NCBI GenBank assembly: GCA_900541865.1
Contig: UQLO01000022.1
Coordinates: 1 to 51,126, forward strand
Reading direction: 5' to 3'
Length of the DNA: 51,126 nt
DNA from: an uncultured Porphyromonadaceae bacterium
Lineage (GTDB): Bacteria > Bacteroidota > Bacteroidia > Bacteroidales > Muribaculaceae
Positions 23,802 through 34,826 of this stretch are shown piece after piece. How positions within the stretch are numbered: position 1 is the first letter of the stretch; the number at the start of each line of letters is the position of its first letter. A model generated the notes under the pieces. That model was given only the letters and a program-made list of their open reading frames with translations, was not told the origin of the DNA and searched no databases. The translations under genes and the position numbers were made by a program.

Positions 23802-26558
23802 TTGCGACGATTAGTATTCTATATATTCACACTCATAGTCAGCCTGATAGGCGTGTCGGCAATGCGTTCCGAGCCCGCTTCGGAACCGCCGGCCGCCGCC
23901 ATGGAGGCTGAGCCGGCCGATTCGGACTCGGTGGCTGCTGTGCCGGCCGTGCTGCAGCCCGTAGCGTCCGACAGCGACTCCGTGCTGACGCTGCCGGCCG
24001 TACCGGCGCCTCCAAGGCCTTCGCGAGTTGTGTATGAGCGGCAGGACCTCGATGCTGCCGTCGACTTTTCGTCGTCGGACTCCATGCTGATTATGCGTCG
24101 CGACTCGGCTTTTATGTTCGGAAACGCTTCGGTGGCCTACGGCGACATCAAGCTCGACGCCGCCGAGATTCAGATGGACCTCAACGACAACACGGTCTAC
24201 GCCGTGGGGCGCCTCGACAGTTTAGGCGATGTGGAGGGCAAGCCCGTTTTCACCGAAGGCGGCACTGAATATGAGGCGCGCACCATGCGCTATAATTTTA
24301 AGACCGAGAAGGGGTATATAACCAACGTCGTCACCCAGCAGGGAGAGGGTTACCTCACAGGTGGAACAACCAAGAAGGACACCGCCGACGAATTCTATCT
24401 CTCCAGCGGCCGCTACACCACTTGCGACAATCACGACGACCCGCATTTCTACTTCCAGATGACCAAAGCAAAGGTGCGCCCCGGCAAAAACGTGGTCGTC
24501 GGGCCCACTTATATGGTGCTTGCGGGCCTTCCTCTGCCGCTGGCGGTGCCGTTCGGCTACTTCCCGTTCACCGACAGCTATGCTTCGGGTATCATCGTGC
24601 CGAGTTTCGGCGATGACTACAACCGCGGCTTCTATCTCAGCGACGGCGGCTACTACTTCGCCATCAACGACAACGTCGACCTTGCCCTCACCGGCGAAAT
24701 ATACACCAAAGGCTCGTGGGGTATTCAGGCACGCTCCAGCTACGCCAAGCGATATAAGTTCAACGGCTCCTTCGACCTGAGCTACCTCAAGACCATAACG
24801 GGCGAAAAGGGTTCGCCCGACTATGCTACCCAGACCAACTTCCAGATTCTTTGGAACCACGCCCAGGACAGCAAGGCAAACCCCAATATGAGCCTGAGCG
24901 CAAGCGTGAACTTCACCACCAGCGGATATACCCGAAACAATCTCAACTCGTACTACTCGCCAAGCTTCACGGAGAACACCAAGAGCTCGACCGTCAACAT
25001 GACATACCGCTTCCCGGGCACGAAGTGGAGCCTAAGCACTACCTTCAACGTTTCGCAGCGTACGCAGGACTCAACTCTGTCGGTAAGCTTTCCGAACGTA
25101 ACCGTCAGCATGAGCCAGATTTTCCCCTTCAAGCGAAAGAGAATGGTAGGCTCCGAGAGATGGTACGAGAAAATCAAGTTGTCATACACCGGCGTGCTCC
25201 AAAACTCGCTCACGGCCCAGCAGGACGTTTTCTTCAAGAAAAGTCTCATCAAGGACTGGCGAAACGGCATGCGCCACAACATCCCCATTTCGGCGACATT
25301 CAACATCCTGAAGTATTTCAATGTTACCCCAAGCATCAACTTCACTGACCGAATGTACACCACCCGAGTAGACCGCAGCTGGGACGAGCAACGAAACATC
25401 GAGGTGTGCGACACCTCCTACTCCTTCTACAACGTCTACGACTTCAACGCCTCTGTGTCGCTCGATACCAAAATCTACGGCTTCTACCAGCCTATAGGCT
25501 TTTTGGGCAAGAAGATAAAGATGATTCGCCACGTGATGACGCCCTCGGTTTCCTTCAGCGGCGCCCCCGACTTCAGCTCGCCGTTCTTCGGCTACTACGG
25601 GCAGTACAGCTACGTCGACTCCCGCGGGGCCGAGCAGGTCAGAAAGTACAGCCGCTTCCCCAACTCGCTCTACGGCGTGCCGGGTCAAGGTAAGTCCGGA
25701 ACTATCTCATATGCCCTGGCGAACAACCTCGAAATGAAGGTCAAGAGCGACAACGACTCCATCGGCGAAAAGAAAATTTCGCTTATCGAGAACCTCAACA
25801 TCTCACAGAGCTACAACTTCGCGGCCGACTCCCTCCGCTTCTCCGACATCAACACCTCAATCCTGCTCCGAATAACCAAGGGCTTCAACCTTAACCTCTC
25901 GGCGACATGGGACCCCTATACCTACGCACTCAACGAAAACGGCACCCCCGTAAAGGTCGACCGGCTACGCATCAGCTGCGGAAAAGGACTGGGGCGCCTC
26001 ATGCGTACCGGAACGTCGTTCTCCTACACCTTCAACAACGATACCTTCCGACGCAAGAAGAAAAACAACAACTCCGATTCGAACTCCGACAACAGCAATA
26101 CCTCCGGAGCGCAGCACCAGCAGGATCTCGACGACCAGGCCGACAATGCCGCCGGTGGCGGCGACATTGAGCTCAACTCCGACGGATACGCCAAGTGGGC
26201 CGTGCCTTGGAGCCTGACACTCAACTATTCCATAAACTACGGTTACGGTTCGTTCAACTACGACAAAATGGAGTTCAACGGTAAGGTGACCCAAAACCTG
26301 TCGTTCTCGGGAAATATACGCCCCACGCCGAACTGGAACTTCTCTTTCTCGGCAAGCTACAACTTCGACACCCACAAAATCGCCTACATGAACTGCAATA
26401 TATCGCGCGACCTGCACTGCTTCTCAATGCGCGCCAGCTTTGTGCCGGTAGGCCCCTACAAGAGCTATAATTTCCACATCGCTGTGAAGAGCTCCATGCT
26501 CGCCGACCTCAAGTACGACAAACGCTCATCCCTCTCCAATGGCGTCGACTGGTACTAA
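23802..26558 (+). CDS. lptD: LptD-like LPS-assembly/outer-membrane protein
   Basis: 918 residues from a TTG at 23802, which gives a signal peptide MRRLVFYIFTLIVSLIGVSA. A low-complexity Ala/Pro/Ser/Asp segment follows (to ~90). An OstA/LptA-like jellyroll region contains MIMRRDSAFMFGNASVAYGD and EIQMDLNDNTVYAVG. The large C-terminal part has alternating aromatic strands typical of the 26-stranded LptD barrel (AVPFGYFPFTDSYASGIIVP and many YxF strands). An Asn/Ser/Asp-rich loop lies near residue 770. It inserts LPS in the outer membrane. The gene symbol is by family; Bacteroidota members are divergent. Confidence 0.85.
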   Translation: MRRLVFYIFTLIVSLIGVSAMRSEPASEPPAAAMEAEPADSDSVAAVPAVLQPVASDSDSVLTLPAVPAPPRPSRVVYERQDLDAAVDFSSSDSMLIMRRDSAFMFGNASVAYGDIKLDAAEIQMDLNDNTVYAVGRLDSLGDVEGKPVFTEGGTEYEARTMRYNFKTEKGYITNVVTQQGEGYLTGGTTKKDTADEFYLSSGRYTTCDNHDDPHFYFQMTKAKVRPGKNVVVGPTYMVLAGLPLPLAVPFGYFPFTDSYASGIIVPSFGDDYNRGFYLSDGGYYFAINDNVDLALTGEIYTKGSWGIQARSSYAKRYKFNGSFDLSYLKTITGEKGSPDYATQTNFQILWNHAQDSKANPNMSLSASVNFTTSGYTRNNLNSYYSPSFTENTKSSTVNMTYRFPGTKWSLSTTFNVSQRTQDSTLSVSFPNVTVSMSQIFPFKRKRMVGSERWYEKIKLSYTGVLQNSLTAQQDVFFKKSLIKDWRNGMRHNIPISATFNILKYFNVTPSINFTDRMYTTRVDRSWDEQRNIEVCDTSYSFYNVYDFNASVSLDTKIYGFYQPIGFLGKKIKMIRHVMTPSVSFSGAPDFSSPFFGYYGQYSYVDSRGAEQVRKYSRFPNSLYGVPGQGKSGTISYALANNLEMKVKSDNDSIGEKKISLIENLNISQSYNFAADSLRFSDINTSILLRITKGFNLNLSATWDPYTYALNENGTPVKVDRLRISCGKGLGRLMRTGTSFSYTFNNDTFRRKKKNNNSDSNSDNSNTSGAQHQQDLDDQADNAAGGGDIELNSDGYAKWAVPWSLTLNYSINYGYGSFNYDKMEFNGKVTQNLSFSGNIRPTPNWNFSFSASYNFDTHKIAYMNCNISRDLHCFSMRASFVPVGPYKSYNFHIAVKSSMLADLKYDKRSSLSNGVDWY

Positions 26559-26593
26559 ATAATTGATAATTGACAATTGATAATTGATAATTA
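26559..26593. repeat. AT-rich repeat, left flank of the four-helix-bundle module
   Basis: Short units of ATTGATAATTG and TTGACAATTG follow immediately after the lptD stop at 26556-26558 and reach the stop of the four-helix-bundle gene. They match the repeats on the other side of that gene at 26976-27033. Confidence 0.7.
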
Positions 26594-26971
26594 TTTGTCG
26601 GCCAGTTTGTTTCGTGTTGTTTTTATGATTGAGGTAAGAATTCGGAGCAACTCTTCGCAGTCATCTTTTAAACTTTTTGATTGTTCAGGGGTAAGATATT
26701 CAGCATCGGAAAGAAGGTCCAACCAATATAAGGTTTCATTCGCTTCTTTAAGCGAAATATTCATTTTAGCCACAAAATCCGCTCCACTTTGGGCTTGAAC
26801 AGCTTCGCGAATGTTGGCCCCAATGCTAGTTGCACTCCGAAGCAGCTGCTTCGAGAGTATGAACTCTCTATTCATACATTCTACCGACGTCAAATACTTA
26901 TAAGCTTTGACACAACGTAAGGCGAATGCATAGCTTTTTGTTAGAATAATATTCTCCTCCTGATATTTCAT
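26591..26971 (-). CDS. Four-helix-bundle protein (23S rRNA intervening-sequence protein family)
   Basis: 126 residues from the ATG at 26971 (the longer ORF begins at a TTG within the repeat). Family landmarks are LTKSYAFALRCVKAYKYL, LSKQLLRSATSIGANIREAV, DFVAKMNISLKEANETLYWL and LLRILTSIIKTTRNK. These small bundles pentamerise; members occur in rRNA intervening sequences and, as Avd relatives, in diversity-generating retroelements. No reverse transcriptase is present here. Base composition is much more AT-rich than its neighbours, and the gene is enclosed by AT-rich repeats, so it looks like an inserted module. Role unknown. Confidence 0.88.
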   Translation of the reverse strand: MKYQEENIILTKSYAFALRCVKAYKYLTSVECMNREFILSKQLLRSATSIGANIREAVQAQSGADFVAKMNISLKEANETLYWLDLLSDAEYLTPEQSKSLKDDCEELLRILTSIIKTTRNKLADK

Positions 26972-26975
26972 CCTC

Positions 26976-27033
26976 TCAATTGTCAATTAACAATTATCCA
27001 TTATCCATTATCAATTGTCAATTAACAATTGTC
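26976..27033. repeat. AT-rich repeat, right flank of the four-helix-bundle module
   Basis: The 20-mer TCAATTGTCAATTAACAATT occurs at 26976-26995 and 27011-27030, separated by TATCCATTATCCAT-type units. The end of the repeat supplies the TGA stop of the GntR gene (27034-27032), so the element abuts or replaced that gene's original 3' end. Confidence 0.75.
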
Positions 27034-27388
27034 AATTCCTTTGGCGATAGTGGGCGACTACGTCGTCGATTGTTATGCCGAGGAGGTCCATTTGGGCGAA
27101 GGTGGAGTCGAGGACGGTGGTGAAAAATTCGCGGCGCTGCTCTTCGGCCACCAGAGCAGGGGCGTCGTCGCTTAGAAAGTATCCCATGCCGCGGCGGGAC
27201 GCTATTATGCCGCCGGCCTGCAGCTGATCGTAGGCCTTGAGCACGGTATGGGAGTTGACGGCCAGGCCCACAGCGAGCTCGCGCACCGAAGGCACTTTCT
27301 GCCCCGGCTCCCAGACTCCGCTCAGTATGCACCCGAATGCATAGTCGATAATCTGACGGTAGATGGGTTTATCCGCTTTAAATTCCAT
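27032..27388 (-). CDS. GntR family (YtrA-type) transcriptional regulator
   Basis: 118 residues from the ATG at 27388 (the longer ORF runs into the upstream gene). The N-terminal winged helix is clear: PIYRQIIDYAFGCILSGVWE, GQKVPSVRELAVGLAVNSHT, LKAYDQLQAGGIIASRRGMG. The short helical tail is typical of YtrA-type regulators encoded with ABC transporters. It is the last gene of the ABC ATPase-membrane protein-GntR operon, 4 bases after the previous stop, so autoregulation of the operon is likely. The stop codon lies in the AT-rich repeat. Confidence 0.9.
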   Translation of the reverse strand: MEFKADKPIYRQIIDYAFGCILSGVWEPGQKVPSVRELAVGLAVNSHTVLKAYDQLQAGGIIASRRGMGYFLSDDAPALVAEEQRREFFTTVLDSTFAQMDLLGITIDDVVAHYRQRN

Positions 27389-27392
27389 GGTT

Positions 27393-28220
27393 TCAGTTCT
27401 GTCGGGTCTTGATTTTCCAAACACACAGAGCAAGCAGAATAGCCGAGAGCACAAAAGTGCCGATTGCAAAGATGCGGGCGTCGTAGAGAATGTTCTGCAT
27501 CATCTGGTCGGCGAAAGCGTTGGGGTCGGACACCAAACCATCGCGCAGACCGCGCATGAAGTCGGTGGAAGCGACCGAAACAATCCCTATTACGAGGCCG
27601 GCTGCAAAGTTTATGAAAATGCCTACAAGACCGCCCACGATGCCTAATGCCACGCGGTTGCGGCGGCTGAAGACAACGGCGAAGGCCACGCAGCTCATCA
27701 CCACCAGCGAACTCCCGACGTTGGTGTACCAGGATTGGTCCGACACGTCGCTGAGGTTGAACTGCGTACCATCGCCGTAGTTCTGGAGAAATTCCATAAA
27801 AGTGGTGTTGACGGCGGCATCGGCAGTGAAGATAGATGCCAAGCCCAGCAAGGCATACCACACCACGGCTAAGAAGGCCGGATAAGCCAAAAGTATGTAT
27901 GCAAGGAAGAAAAACGCCTTCTCCTGCCACGACGCGGGCAGAGTGGTGGCCACAGCGCGGTTGCGGCAGAAAGCGAACAAAAGCGGGCCGCAGTAGAAAG
28001 TCATACCGGCCAGCGAGAGCGCGCCGGCGTAGAGTAAAACACCTATGGGCAGACAGTGTTCCTGGTCTCCGCGGAGAATATTCAAGGCGCCAAGGCACAC
28101 CAGATAGCAGGCGGCCACTACGAAGCCGGCTGCGATGAGCTGTGCGCGCATAGCGGGCCGGTAGAAGCGGATGAGCATATTTATGCGGTCGGCGTGGGTG
28201 TTGAGATTAGCCATGGTCAT
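27393..28220 (-). CDS. Membrane protein of the ABC/GntR operon (probable permease)
   Basis: 275 residues with about six membrane helices, for example LIAAGFVVAACYLVCLGALN, FFFLAYILLAYPAFLAVVWY, ALGIVGGLVGIFINFAAGLV and FAIGTFVLSAILLALCVWKI. I do not recognise a named family, but its place between an ABC ATPase and a GntR regulator makes it the membrane partner. Its ATG overlaps the ATPase stop (ATGA at 28220-28217). Confidence 0.75.
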   Translation of the reverse strand: MTMANLNTHADRINMLIRFYRPAMRAQLIAAGFVVAACYLVCLGALNILRGDQEHCLPIGVLLYAGALSLAGMTFYCGPLLFAFCRNRAVATTLPASWQEKAFFFLAYILLAYPAFLAVVWYALLGLASIFTADAAVNTTFMEFLQNYGDGTQFNLSDVSDQSWYTNVGSSLVVMSCVAFAVVFSRRNRVALGIVGGLVGIFINFAAGLVIGIVSVASTDFMRGLRDGLVSDPNAFADQMMQNILYDARIFAIGTFVLSAILLALCVWKIKTRQN

Positions 28221-29047
28221 TTGTTGAGTTGGGTGAGAAGATTTTCGCCGGCGTCGCTGAGAAGGCCGCTGTAGAGCAGTTCGAAATCAATTCCGGTAGG
28301 CTCATTTTCGGAGGCCGCCATTATCATTCGGAAGGCGCCGCTGTCCGGTTCGATATAGAGCGCGCCGGGATGGGGCACTGACGACTTCACGAATGCGAGA
28401 CGTTCGGTAACCTCGGCCGTTGTTCCGGAGTAGAGCAGTCGGCCGCGGTGCAGCAGAAGCACCGAATCGTAGAGCACTTCCAGATCGGCTACCGTGTGGG
28501 TCGAGATGAGCACAGTTTGCTCCTCGTCGATGCAGCGGCTCATCATGCGCCGCATTTCCTTCTTTGAGGTGATATCCAGTCCGTTTGCCGGCTCATCGAG
28601 CAGCAGCAGCTCGGGGCGCAGGGCCAGCGCAAAGGCAATGTTGGCCTTGTGGAGCATACCCAGCGAGAGGCTGCGCAGCTTCTCGCGTCCGGTAAGGCCG
28701 AAAGCGGCCAGATTTTCCTCGAAGAAAAGCCGGCTGAAGCGGGGATAGAACGGCGCATGGTATTCCGCCGCCGCATTCAGGTCGCGGAAGGGGCTGATGT
28801 AGTCCGAGGGGAGGAAGAAAATCTTGCTCAGCGTTTCGGGCATGCGCCTGCAAGGCTGCTCGCCGTTGAATTCTATAGTGCCCTGCGAGGGGAAAATGCC
28901 CCCGGAGAGCAGATTGAGCAGAGTGGTTTTGCCGGCGCCGTTTTCGCCCAGCACCAGGCAGACACCCGGCTCAAGTGATATCGTAAGGTTGCTCAGAGCT
29001 TCGGTGTGCTTGCTGTAGCGGTAGGTGAGATTGTCGATGGAAAGCAT
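28217..29047 (-). CDS. ABC transporter ATP-binding protein
   Basis: 276 residues. Walker A is GENGAGKT (34-41), the signature is a variant RSLSLGMLHK, Walker B is LLLLDEPANGLD, and the H-loop is STHTVADLE. The C-terminal 60 residues are an accessory domain. The overall pattern resembles the YtrB/CcmA-like exporters paired with YtrA-type GntR repressors, which respond to envelope-active compounds in other bacteria. The substrate here is unknown. First large gene of the operon; a short upstream ORF at 29123-29067 precedes it. Confidence 0.93.
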   Translation of the reverse strand: MLSIDNLTYRYSKHTEALSNLTISLEPGVCLVLGENGAGKTTLLNLLSGGIFPSQGTIEFNGEQPCRRMPETLSKIFFLPSDYISPFRDLNAAAEYHAPFYPRFSRLFFEENLAAFGLTGREKLRSLSLGMLHKANIAFALALRPELLLLDEPANGLDITSKKEMRRMMSRCIDEEQTVLISTHTVADLEVLYDSVLLLHRGRLLYSGTTAEVTERLAFVKSSVPHPGALYIEPDSGAFRMIMAASENEPTGIDFELLYSGLLSDAGENLLTQLNK

Positions 29048-29066
29048 GGCGATGGGTGGCTAATCT

Positions 29067-29123
29067 TCAGAGCAGAAGGAGAATGAGAAGTACAGTGACG
29101 GCCGTTGCGATGAATGTTTCCAT
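29067..29123 (-). CDS. Putative 18-residue hydrophobic leader peptide
   Basis: The ATG at 29123 opens METFIATAVTVLLILLLL and stops at 29067, 19 bases before the ABC ATPase ATG. After the first three residues it is a single unbroken hydrophobic helix. It lies inside the ~130-base leader of the operon. It could be a tiny membrane protein or a regulatory leader ORF. It is too short for statistics, so the call rests on composition and position. Confidence 0.4.
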   Translation of the reverse strand: METFIATAVTVLLILLLL

Positions 29124-29179
29124 GTGGTGGTGTGGTTGATTGTTGGAGAAATGTAGTGTTGTAGGTGACTAACACACCG

Positions 29180-29187
29180 CAAAGGTA
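29180..29187 (-). promoter_or_regulatory. -7 element of the ABC/GntR operon
   Basis: TACCTTTG on the minus strand, giving a long leader that includes the small hydrophobic ORF. Confidence 0.6.
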
Positions 29188-29261
29188 GACACAAAAATTG
29201 AACCGACCAAATTTTTTGTGAACTTTTTCAAAAAAAAACGTCGGACTTGAGGTCTGCTCGG

Positions 29262-29744
29262 TCAGATTATGTCGCTGAAAGTCGGGATGTCGGGAAGAAA
29301 GACATAGCCTGCGCCTTCGAAGCGCACGCAGAAGTGGCGCAGGCCGTTGCTCACCATAAGGTACGGGGCCTCGAGCACTATATTATAGCGAGCAATCTGG
29401 TCGAACACCTTTTGAGTAATGTTGACGCCGGGAGCCTTGTACTCGCAGATGACCCGCGGGCGCAGATTGCGGTCGAAGACGACGGTGTCGCATCTTCGTT
29501 TGGTTCCGTGGAGCCGGATGCTGTACTCATTGGCCACCAAAGCGGCGGGGAAGTCGCGGTGAGCGCACAGAAAGCCCACAAAGTGCTGGCGCACCCACTC
29601 TTCGGGAGTGAGAGCGAGCCACTTGCCGCGCAGAGCGTCGAAGACCTCCGGAGCACCGCGCACACCGGCGCCGGGTCGGAGCCTGAGTTCCACGCGGGGG
29701 AGGTTTAGGGGCGGCAAAGATTGAATATGGTCGATGGCATCCAT
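29262..29744 (-). CDS. Stand-alone HsdR N-terminal-like (HSDR_N_2) nuclease-domain protein
   Basis: 160 residues from the ATG at 29744; the longer ORF begins inside the -7 element. The PD-(D/E)xK-like core is D in TKRRCDTVVFD, then E-Y-K in VICEYKAPGVNI, followed by the helix VFDQIARYNIVL and the strand YLMVSNGLRHFC. This matches the N-terminal domain of type I restriction R subunits, found as a single-domain gene in many Bacteroidota. No other restriction-modification gene is near. Function of the stand-alone form is not established. Confidence 0.85.
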   Translation of the reverse strand: MDAIDHIQSLPPLNLPRVELRLRPGAGVRGAPEVFDALRGKWLALTPEEWVRQHFVGFLCAHRDFPAALVANEYSIRLHGTKRRCDTVVFDRNLRPRVICEYKAPGVNITQKVFDQIARYNIVLEAPYLMVSNGLRHFCVRFEGAGYVFLPDIPTFSDII

Positions 29745-29756
29745 GGTTGACGGGTG

Positions 29757-29815
29757 CAAAATTACAAAAAAACAGCATTGGCAGTTGCTCCCCTTGAGGA
29801 TTTTCTATAATTTTG
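29757..29815. promoter_or_regulatory. Divergent promoters (nuclease-domain gene and C45-type hydrolase)
   Basis: The minus-strand -7 element TAATTTTG is at 29764-29757. The plus-strand element TAATTTTG is at 29808-29815, with TTG at 29785-29787, spaced 20 bases. Both are followed by short leaders. Confidence 0.65.
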
Positions 29816-29846
29816 TAAAGCAATACACCCCGAAACTCTACCATCG

Positions 29847-30905
29847 ATGAAATCCTTTCTGCTCTCTCTGCTTTGCCTGCTGTGTCTTCAGACCGGCTTG
29901 GGCTGCACATCACTCATAGCCTCCGGGCGCGCCACCCTCAGCGGCCGCCCCATTCTATGGAAGCACCGCGACACCGGCGCCTCCGACAATTTTCTCTACC
30001 GCGTTGAGCGGCCGGGAGAAATCGGCTATGTCGGCCTCTTCAACGGTGGCGACAGCCTTGCGCTGGACGAAGCCTGGATGGGGATGAACGATGCGGGCTT
30101 TGCAATCATGAACACCGTGGCCTACAACCTGCCGGAGAACGACCCCGATTGGGCCGACCGCGAAGGCTACGTTATGGCCCGTGCTTTGGCCACCTGCCGC
30201 AGCGTCGACGACTTCGAGGCTCTGCTGGAGAGTCTGCCCAAGCCGATGGGCGTGCGGACAAACTTCGGGTGTATAGATGCCGCGGGCAACGGCGCCTACT
30301 TCGAGACCGACGACTACCATTGGCGGCGATTCAACGTCGACGACGCTCCCGACGGTGTGCTCATCCGCACCAACTACGCCATGAGCGGCACCACGGACGA
30401 AGGCATGGGCTACATCCGCTACCAAAACGTAGAATACCTTCTCAAGGAAGCCATTCCGGCAGGTGTGCTTTCGCCGTCGGCTCTCACCGAGGGAGTTAGC
30501 CGCAGCTTCTACAACGCTCAGATCGGCAACGACATGCTTGCCACGGGCGACGCCTATATCGTCGACCAGGATTTCGTGCCCCGTCGTTCGTCGACGGCCT
30601 CGATAGCCATTGAGGGCGTGCTGCGCGGTCAGACTCCGGCTGCCATGCGTATGTGGACTGTGCTGGGCTATCCGCCCGTGTCGCCGGTCTATCTTGCCAA
30701 GCTCAACGCCATACCGGCCGACTTGATGCCGGTCTCGGAAACCGACTGCCACGCCCCGGCCAACACGCGCGCCCTCGAAGCCTTCCGCGCCGTATTCCCT
30801 ATTCGCCGAGGCAACGGTCCGCACTACATTCGCACCGAGGCCCTCGAGCCACTTATGGAAGCGGCCCGCGCTCTGTCGTTGGAGGCGTACTCCTCAGCGC
30901 GCTAA
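29847..30905 (+). CDS. Secreted linear amide C-N hydrolase (C45/choloylglycine-hydrolase-like Ntn hydrolase)
   Basis: 352 residues. The signal peptide (1-19, LLSLLCLLCLQTGLG) ends directly before C20, which becomes the N-terminal nucleophile: C-TSLIASG. GRPILWKHRDTGASDN with the key Arg/Asp, GYVGLFNGGDSLALDEAWMG and GVLIRTNYAMSG follow the family pattern. Ntn hydrolases of this group cleave non-peptide amide bonds (bile salts, N-acyl amino acids, penicillin side chains); the substrate cannot be fixed. The last 53 bases overlap the opposing acetyltransferase gene. Confidence 0.82.
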   Translation: MKSFLLSLLCLLCLQTGLGCTSLIASGRATLSGRPILWKHRDTGASDNFLYRVERPGEIGYVGLFNGGDSLALDEAWMGMNDAGFAIMNTVAYNLPENDPDWADREGYVMARALATCRSVDDFEALLESLPKPMGVRTNFGCIDAAGNGAYFETDDYHWRRFNVDDAPDGVLIRTNYAMSGTTDEGMGYIRYQNVEYLLKEAIPAGVLSPSALTEGVSRSFYNAQIGNDMLATGDAYIVDQDFVPRRSSTASIAIEGVLRGQTPAAMRMWTVLGYPPVSPVYLAKLNAIPADLMPVSETDCHAPANTRALEAFRAVFPIRRGNGPHYIRTEALEPLMEAARALSLEAYSSAR

Positions 30906-31458
30906 CCGGGCGTGCCGGCACGCCGAGGGCCAGCGTTCGCGGCGCAATGCTGCGGGTCACCACAGCGCCGGCACCTACCACGGCGCCCTCGCCGATAGTG
31001 ACGCCGGGAAGGACAGTGACGCCGGCGCCTATCCACACATTGTCCTCTATGGTAATCGGCCGGGCCTGCATCAGCCCGGCGGCCCGCTCGGCGGCATCCA
31101 GACTGTGGGTGATGGTCGTCAAGGTTGTGTTGGGGCCAATCATCACATTGTTACCTATCGTCACCTGAGCCTCGTCGAGAATGGCGAGGCCGAAATTGCC
31201 CACGAAATTTCGGCCGATGCGGATATTGAAACCGAAGTCGCATCGAAAGGGCGAATGAATAACGCCGCCTGCGGGAGCCTGCGCCAGGAGTTCGTTCAGA
31301 AGGCGTGCTCGTGCTTCCGAGTCGGACGGACGGGTATTATTGAGGTCGAAGCAAAGGTCGGCGGCGCGGGTAAGCGCCTCGGCCACATCGGGCAAGTCGG
31401 CAGCGGCGGCGTAGACCGGTTCGCCGCGCCGGAGAAGGTCGAAGACAGAAGTATCCAT
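30853..31458 (-). CDS. Hexapeptide-repeat (maltose acetyltransferase-like) O-acetyltransferase
   Basis: 201 residues from the ATG at 31458; the ORF extension to 31560 crosses the divergent promoters. A Mac-like N-terminal cap (YAAAADLPDVAEALTRAADL) precedes beta-helix repeats with the active-site His in TLTTITHSLDAAER and DNVWIGAGVTVLPGVTIGEG. After the usual end (ALGVPARPV) there are ~16 extra residues encoded over the end of the C45 gene on the other strand. Third acetyltransferase of this fold in the window. Confidence 0.9.
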   Translation of the reverse strand: MDTSVFDLLRRGEPVYAAAADLPDVAEALTRAADLCFDLNNTRPSDSEARARLLNELLAQAPAGGVIHSPFRCDFGFNIRIGRNFVGNFGLAILDEAQVTIGNNVMIGPNTTLTTITHSLDAAERAAGLMQARPITIEDNVWIGAGVTVLPGVTIGEGAVVGAGAVVTRSIAPRTLALGVPARPVSALRSTPPTTERGPLP

Positions 31459-31478
31459 TGTCGGAATGATTTTGCTGA

Positions 31479-31521
31479 CAAAATTACAGCATTGGCATGG
31501 ATTTTGCAAAGCGTAATTTTG
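31479..31521. promoter_or_regulatory. Divergent promoters: acetyltransferase and clpB
   Basis: The minus-strand -7 element TAATTTTG is at 31486-31479 and the plus-strand TAATTTTG at 31514-31521. The clpB leader is about 100 bases. I do not see a recognised heat-shock operator (CIRCE) in it. Confidence 0.65.
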
Positions 31522-31626
31522 TGAAAAGTGTTTGCCGAGGCGTTGAACCAAAGAAGGCACGGTGTTGTTAAAGATAATAAAAACCCAAGCGGGTCAAACT
31601 CCCGCAAGCATCACAAAAACAAAATT

Positions 31627-34218
<2,592 letters not shown>

Positions 34219-34255
34219 CCGACACTCACACTAACCCTAATTCATCATAACCAAA

Positions 34256-34735
34256 ATGAAAAAGTTATTCTACCTCCTCATTCTGGCAGTGCTACCTGCC
34301 GCGCTGCTGAGCAGCTGCAGCGACGACGACGATTTGCCTCAGGTGGACTTCACACTGAGCATCGAGGGCGGCTCCTATGCCGATGGTGTAATCTATGTGG
34401 TTCAGGGCCAGAACCTGACCATCGAAAGCATCACCGTGACAAACATGGAGAGCAACAAGGGAGCCATGATTACCTCCGCCTCCTACTACTGGGACGGTTA
34501 CTATCTCGGCGCCGCAATCCAGCCGCCCTACGGTTTTGAAATCGAGACAACCGACCAGACACCCATCGGCCGGCACACTCTCGAGATTGTCAGCCCGCTC
34601 TATGCGGTCGACAAAGAACTCGCCACTTCCGTGCTTGTCTACACGGTTCAGGTGGTAGCCTCCGAAGACGAAATACCCAACGAGGGCACCAACGTCTTCA
34701 CCGGCACCCCGACGGTGAGCGAGGAATCCCATTGA
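34256..34735 (+). CDS. Small surface lipoprotein, function unknown
   Basis: 159 residues. The N-terminus is a lipoprotein signal ending LLSSC (C21), followed by SDDDD, an acidic tract often linked to surface export of Bacteroidota lipoproteins. The rest is beta-rich (VDFTLSIEGGSYADGVIYVV, ESITVTNMESNKGAMITSAS), like a single Ig-like domain. No enzyme motif is visible. A strong terminator follows at 34760-34808. Confidence 0.8.
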   Translation: MKKLFYLLILAVLPAALLSSCSDDDDLPQVDFTLSIEGGSYADGVIYVVQGQNLTIESITVTNMESNKGAMITSASYYWDGYYLGAAIQPPYGFEIETTDQTPIGRHTLEIVSPLYAVDKELATSVLVYTVQVVASEDEIPNEGTNVFTGTPTVSEESH

Positions 34736-34759
34736 ATGCGACCTCCTCTATAACGATCG

Positions 34760-34808
34760 CCCCGGCACCGGGTCTGCCACGAGCAGCCTCCGATGCCGGG
34801 GTTTTTTT
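34760..34808 (+). terminator. Rho-independent terminator after the lipoprotein gene
   Basis: CCCCGGCA (34760-34767) pairs with TGCCGGGG (34794-34801), followed by a run of seven T. Confidence 0.85.
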
Positions 34809-34826
34809 ATGTTTCCGTGGGTTGGG

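Noticed and set aside
26591..26971. Diversity-generating retroelement (Avd-like bundle)
   Set aside because: There is no reverse transcriptase, template repeat or variable-repeat target gene nearby.
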